A stretch of 64,000 nt of DNA from Brevundimonas lenta (GTDB lineage Bacteria > Pseudomonadota > Alphaproteobacteria > Caulobacterales > Caulobacteraceae). Every line of letters begins with the position of its first letter. Position 1 is the first letter of the stretch. The stretch is taken from the NCBI RefSeq assembly GCF_014196335.1, contig NZ_JACIDM010000003.1:124001-188000 (forward strand), written 5' to 3'. Below, piece by piece: positions 60,401 to 64,000 of the stretch. The notes below the pieces were generated by a model. The model was not told the DNA's origin. It saw nothing but the letters and a program-made list of their open reading frames with translations, and ran no database searches. Made by a program: the position numbers and the translations under genes.

Positions 60401-63400
60401 ATGCCCAAGCGCACAGACATCTCGTCCATCCTGATCATCGGCGCCGGCCCGATCGTCATCGGCCAGGCGTGCGAGTTCGATTATTCGGGCGTTCAGGCGT
60501 GCAAGGCGCTGAAGGCCGAGGGTTACCGGGTCATCCTGGTCAACTCGAACCCAGCCACGATCATGACCGACCCGGAGGTGGCCGACGCCACCTACATCGA
60601 GCCGATCACGCCCGAGTTCGTCGAGAAGATCATCGCGAAAGAGAAGCCGGACGCCCTGCTGCCCACCATGGGCGGCCAGACCGCGCTGAACACCGCCCTG
60701 GCGCTCGAAGCCTCCGGCGCACTGAAGCGGCATGGGGTCGAGATGATCGGCGCCAACGCCGAGGTCATCGACAAGGCCGAGGACCGTCAGAAATTCCGCG
60801 ACGCCATGGACAAGCTGGGTCTGGAAAGCCCCCGCTCCAAGGCCGTCCACCACATCGATGAGGCCGAGGACGCCCTGGCCTTCGTCGGCCTGCCGGCGAT
60901 CATCCGCCCGTCCTTCACCCTCGCCGGCACCGGCGGCGGCATCGCCTACAACGTCGAGGAGTTCCGCGAGATCGTCGAGCGCGGCCTCGACCTTTCGCCC
61001 ACCACCGAAGTCCTCATCGAGGAAAGCGTGCTGGGCTGGAAGGAGTACGAGATGGAGGTCGTCCGCGACAAGGCGGACAACTGCATCATCATCTGCTCCA
61101 TCGAGAACATCGACCCGATGGGCGTCCACACCGGCGACTCCATCACCGTCGCCCCCGCCCTGACGCTGACCGACAAAGAGTACCAGCGCATGCGCACGGG
61201 CTCGATCAACGTCCTGCGCGAGATCGGCGTCGAGACCGGCGGCTCCAACGTCCAGTGGGCGATCAACCCGGCCGACGGCCGCATGGTCGTCATCGAGATG
61301 AACCCGCGCGTGTCGCGCTCGTCGGCCCTGGCCTCCAAGGCCACCGGCTTCCCGATCGCCAAGGTCGCCGCCCGCCTGGCCGTCGGCTACACCCTCGACG
61401 AACTGACCAACGACATCACCAAGGTCACGCCGGCCTCGTTCGAGCCGTCGATCGACTATGTCGTCACCAAGATCCCGCGCTTCGCCTTCGAGAAATACCC
61501 CGGCGCCGAAGCCAGCCTGTCGACCTCGATGAAGTCGGTCGGCGAGGTCATGGCCATCGGCCGGACCTTCCAGGAAAGCATGCAGAAGGCCCTGCGCGGC
61601 CTCGAAACCGGCCTGACCGGCTTCAACGAGATCGAGATCGACGGCGTCGCAGACGTTGAGGACGACGCCTCGGCCCGCGCCGCCGTCATCCGCGCCCTCG
61701 GCCAGCCGACCCCGGACCGCATCCGCGTCATCGCCCAGGCCTTCCGCCACGGCCTGACGGTGGAGGAGGTCAACGCCGCCTGCTCCTACGAGCCCTGGTT
61801 CCTGCGCCAGATCGCCGACATCGTCCGCACCGAAGGCCACATCCGCGTCCAGGGTCTGCCGACCACGCCCCAGGACTTCCGCAAGCTGAAGGCCAAGGGC
61901 TTCTCCGACGCCCGCATCGCCGAGCTGACCGGCTCGACCGAAGCCGCCGTCCGCGCCGCCCGGCGCGCGCAGAACGTCCGCCCGGTGTTCAAGCGCATCG
62001 ACACCTGCGCCGCCGAGTTCGCCTCGGCCACCGCCTATATGTACTCGACCTATGAGACCGGCGTCCTGGGCCAGATCCCGCAGTGCGAGGCCGAACCGTC
62101 GGACCGCAAGAAGGCGATCATCCTCGGCGGCGGTCCCAACCGGATCGGGCAAGGCATCGAGTTCGATTACTGCTGCTGCCACGCGGCCTTCGCCTTCGAC
62201 GACATCGGCGTCGAGAGCATCATGGTCAACTGCAACCCCGAGACCGTCTCGACCGACTACGACACCTCCGACCGCCTGTATTTCGAGCCGCTGACGGCCG
62301 AGGACGTGCTGGAGCTGATCGACGTCGAGCGCTCGAAGGGCGACCTGATCGGCGTCGTCGTCCAGTTCGGCGGCCAGACCCCGCTGAAGCTGGCCCATGC
62401 CCTGCAGGAGGACGGCGTGCCGATCCTCGGCACCAGTGTCGACTCCATCGACCTGGCCGAGGACCGCGAGCGCTTCCAGCGCATGCTCAACGACATCGGC
62501 CTGATGCAGCCGCCGAACGGCCTGGCCCGCTCGGCCGAGGAAGCCGCGCAGAAGGCGGAAGAAGTCGGCTATCCCGTCGTCCTGCGTCCGTCCTACGTGC
62601 TGGGCGGCCGCGGCATGATGATCGTCCACGACCGCGAGCAGCTGGACCGCTACGTCCACGAGGCCATGCGCGTCTCGGGCAGCGATCCGGTCCTGATCGA
62701 CCACTATCTGAACCGCGCCACCGAGGTGGACGTCGACGCCCTGTGCGACGACGAGACCGTCTTCGTCGCCGGCGTGCTGGAGCATATCGAGGAAGCCGGC
62801 GTGCACTCGGGCGACAGCGCCTGTTCGATGCCCCCCTACTCGCTCTCGGCCGCCACCATCGCCGAGCTGAAGCGCCAGACCGAAGCCATGGCCCGCGCGC
62901 TGAAGGTCCGCGGCCTGATGAACGTCCAGTTCGCCATCGAGGAGCCGCACTCCGCCGAGCCGCGCATCTTCGTGCTGGAAGTGAACCCGCGCGCCTCGCG
63001 CACCGCCCCGTTCGTGGCCAAGACCATCGGCCAGCCGATCGCCGCCATCGCCGCCAAGGTCATGGCCGGCGTGCCGCTGAAGTCCTTCGGCCTTGCCGAC
63101 AAGCCGTACGACCATATCGCGGTCAAGGAAGCCGTCTTCCCGTTCGCCCGCTTCGCCGGCGTCGACACCATCCTCGGCCCGGAAATGCGGTCGACCGGCG
63201 AGGTCATGGGCCTGGACTGGAAGCGCGACGGCGAGGCCGACATGGGCCCCGCCTTCGCCCGCGCCTTCGCCAAGTCGCAGATCGGCGGCGGCACCACCCT
63301 GCCGACGGGCGGCTGCGCCTTCATCTCGGTCAAGGACTCCGACAAGCCGTTCGTGCTCGAGACCGCGAAGGCCCTGCTGGCCGAGGGCTTCACCGTCATC

Positions 63401-63700
63401 GCCACCGGCGGCACTCACGAGTACCTCAGCGGCCAGGGCATTGAGGTCGGGCATGTGAAGAAGGTGCTGGAAGGCCGTCCGCACATCGTCGACGCGATGA
63501 AGAACGGCGAGGTCCAGCTGGTCATCAACACCACCGAGGGCAAGCAGTCGCTGCAGGACAGCTTCTCGCTGCGCCGCACGGCCCTGATGATGAAGATCCC
63601 CTACTACACGACCAGCTCCGCCGCCCTCGCCGCCGCCCAGGCCATCGCCGCCGTCAACGCCGGCGAACTGGATGTGCGGCCGGTGCAGAGCTACGCCTAG
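60401..63700 (+). CDS. carB: Carbamoyl-phosphate synthase large subunit
   Basis: CarB makes carbamoyl phosphate from bicarbonate, ATP and ammonia from CarA. The 1099 residues have two homologous ATP-grasp halves: first half with [20 protein letters not shown] and later [20 protein letters not shown], second half starting at [20 protein letters not shown] with [15 protein letters not shown], and an MGS-like allosteric domain at the end ([20 protein letters not shown]), where UMP and ornithine usually act. Carboxyl terminus is [11 protein letters not shown]. It is preceded by the rraB-like gene. Confidence 0.98.
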   Translation: MPKRTDISSILIIGAGPIVIGQACEFDYSGVQACKALKAEGYRVILVNSNPATIMTDPEVADATYIEPITPEFVEKIIAKEKPDALLPTMGGQTALNTALALEASGALKRHGVEMIGANAEVIDKAEDRQKFRDAMDKLGLESPRSKAVHHIDEAEDALAFVGLPAIIRPSFTLAGTGGGIAYNVEEFREIVERGLDLSPTTEVLIEESVLGWKEYEMEVVRDKADNCIIICSIENIDPMGVHTGDSITVAPALTLTDKEYQRMRTGSINVLREIGVETGGSNVQWAINPADGRMVVIEMNPRVSRSSALASKATGFPIAKVAARLAVGYTLDELTNDITKVTPASFEPSIDYVVTKIPRFAFEKYPGAEASLSTSMKSVGEVMAIGRTFQESMQKALRGLETGLTGFNEIEIDGVADVEDDASARAAVIRALGQPTPDRIRVIAQAFRHGLTVEEVNAACSYEPWFLRQIADIVRTEGHIRVQGLPTTPQDFRKLKAKGFSDARIAELTGSTEAAVRAARRAQNVRPVFKRIDTCAAEFASATAYMYSTYETGVLGQIPQCEAEPSDRKKAIILGGGPNRIGQGIEFDYCCCHAAFAFDDIGVESIMVNCNPETVSTDYDTSDRLYFEPLTAEDVLELIDVERSKGDLIGVVVQFGGQTPLKLAHALQEDGVPILGTSVDSIDLAEDRERFQRMLNDIGLMQPPNGLARSAEEAAQKAEEVGYPVVLRPSYVLGGRGMMIVHDREQLDRYVHEAMRVSGSDPVLIDHYLNRATEVDVDALCDDETVFVAGVLEHIEEAGVHSGDSACSMPPYSLSAATIAELKRQTEAMARALKVRGLMNVQFAIEEPHSAEPRIFVLEVNPRASRTAPFVAKTIGQPIAAIAAKVMAGVPLKSFGLADKPYDHIAVKEAVFPFARFAGVDTILGPEMRSTGEVMGLDWKRDGEADMGPAFARAFAKSQIGGGTTLPTGGCAFISVKDSDKPFVLETAKALLAEGFTVIATGGTHEYLSGQGIEVGHVKKVLEGRPHIVDAMKNGEVQLVINTTEGKQSLQDSFSLRRTALMMKIPYYTTSSAALAAAQAIAAVNAGELDVRPVQSYA

Positions 63701-63725
63701 ACTTTCGGGTTCGGGGGAGATCATC

Positions 63726-64000
63726 ATGAAGACGTTCCTGGCGCCGCTGGCGCTCTGCATGGCCCTGCACGCCGGCTCGGCCGCCGCGCAGCAGGACTCA
63801 ACGCCGCCGATGTCGCCGCAGGCGGTCGCGGAGATGACCCCGCTCGCTGACGCCTTCTTCCGGTCGCTGCAGTCGGGCGACTCCAGCAAGGCCTTTCGCG
63901 AGCTGTTCGCCGGGACGCTGATGGAGGGGAAGCAGGATGAACTGCAGACCCTGATCACCCAGACCAACGTTTATCTGGACGCCTACGGGACGCTGACCAG
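63726..64000 (+). CDS. Secreted protein of unknown function, N-terminal part
   Basis: The frame starts at 63726 with a signal peptide (MKTFLAPLALCMALHAGSAAAQ) and runs off the window after about 91 codons. The mature part is helical (TPLADAFFRSLQSGDSSKAF, LMEGKQDELQTLITQTNVYL), like a DUF-type secreted helical protein. No family can be named from this fragment. It follows carB by 25 bases on the same strand. Confidence 0.65.
   Translation, partial: MKTFLAPLALCMALHAGSAAAQQDSTPPMSPQAVAEMTPLADAFFRSLQSGDSSKAFRELFAGTLMEGKQDELQTLITQTNVYLDAYGTLT

Noticed and set aside
60242..63967. A very long open frame antisense to carB
   Set aside because: carB is unmistakable on the plus strand. High GC removes stop codons from the reverse frame, and its translation has no domain features.

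Overview
The window reads as chromosomal DNA of a high-GC alphaproteobacterium of the Caulobacteraceae, most likely Brevundimonas or a close relative. This is inferred from the dnaG-rpoD order, a fliI-fliJ pair preceded by CtrA-like TTAAC sites, GANTC sites in several intergenic regions, a DUF2336 protein, a large TonB-dependent receptor and dense coding at high GC. It is mostly core genome. I see no prophage, insertion sequence, CRISPR array, rRNA or tRNA gene.

Layout. 1-5.7 kb: DUF2336 protein (cut by the window edge), a secreted protein carrying a PCuAC copper-chaperone module, a TetR operon with its probable operators, cysK, and a membrane LytTR regulator. 5.9-13.6 kb: hydrolase, lipoprotein, fliI-fliJ with an overlapping GH10 xylanase, a long inverted repeat, then CinA-type protein, sfsA, map and radC. 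13.6-20.3 kb: outer-membrane barrel, glycosylasparaginase-GNAT pair, bolA, a catalytically degenerate aldo/keto reductase, an NAD(P)H reductase, grxD and a thioesterase. 20.3-26.5 kb: small lipoproteins (two of them paralogues, plus a 40-residue one), rpsD, an MBL hydrolase and sodB. 26.5-36 kb: a hydrolase with an EF-hand loop, a formaldehyde-detoxification operon (adhC, VOC protein, fghA), an lldD-like oxidase whose C-terminus runs into an intergenic repeat, cobB, trmJ, an S1/P1 nuclease and a GST. 36-42 kb: a 3D-domain protein, a tiny flagellar-rod-like protein, and a chaperone-usher pilus operon of the SCPU (archaic) type. 42-47 kb: rpoD and dnaG. 47-64 kb: SIMPL protein, galE with a glycosyltransferase-like gene, carA, a Rieske oxygenase-permease pair, a degenerate EAL-like protein, a HAD hydrolase, a TonB receptor, an RraB-like protein, carB and one truncated secreted protein.

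The most striking observation is at dnaG. The gene has clearly lower GC than its surroundings (47-60% in sampled 60-base lines) and lacks all four CHC2 zinc ligands. Directly downstream lies a second, about 72% GC copy of only the DnaG C-terminal domain, in another frame. The simplest reading is that a foreign dnaG displaced the resident gene in place and left its 3' end behind. Other leads are the duplicated SNGCT lipoproteins, the 69-residue rod-like protein, the 66-residue truncated SCPU pilin, the PCuAC fusion, and the repeat-derived tail of the lactate dehydrogenase-like protein.
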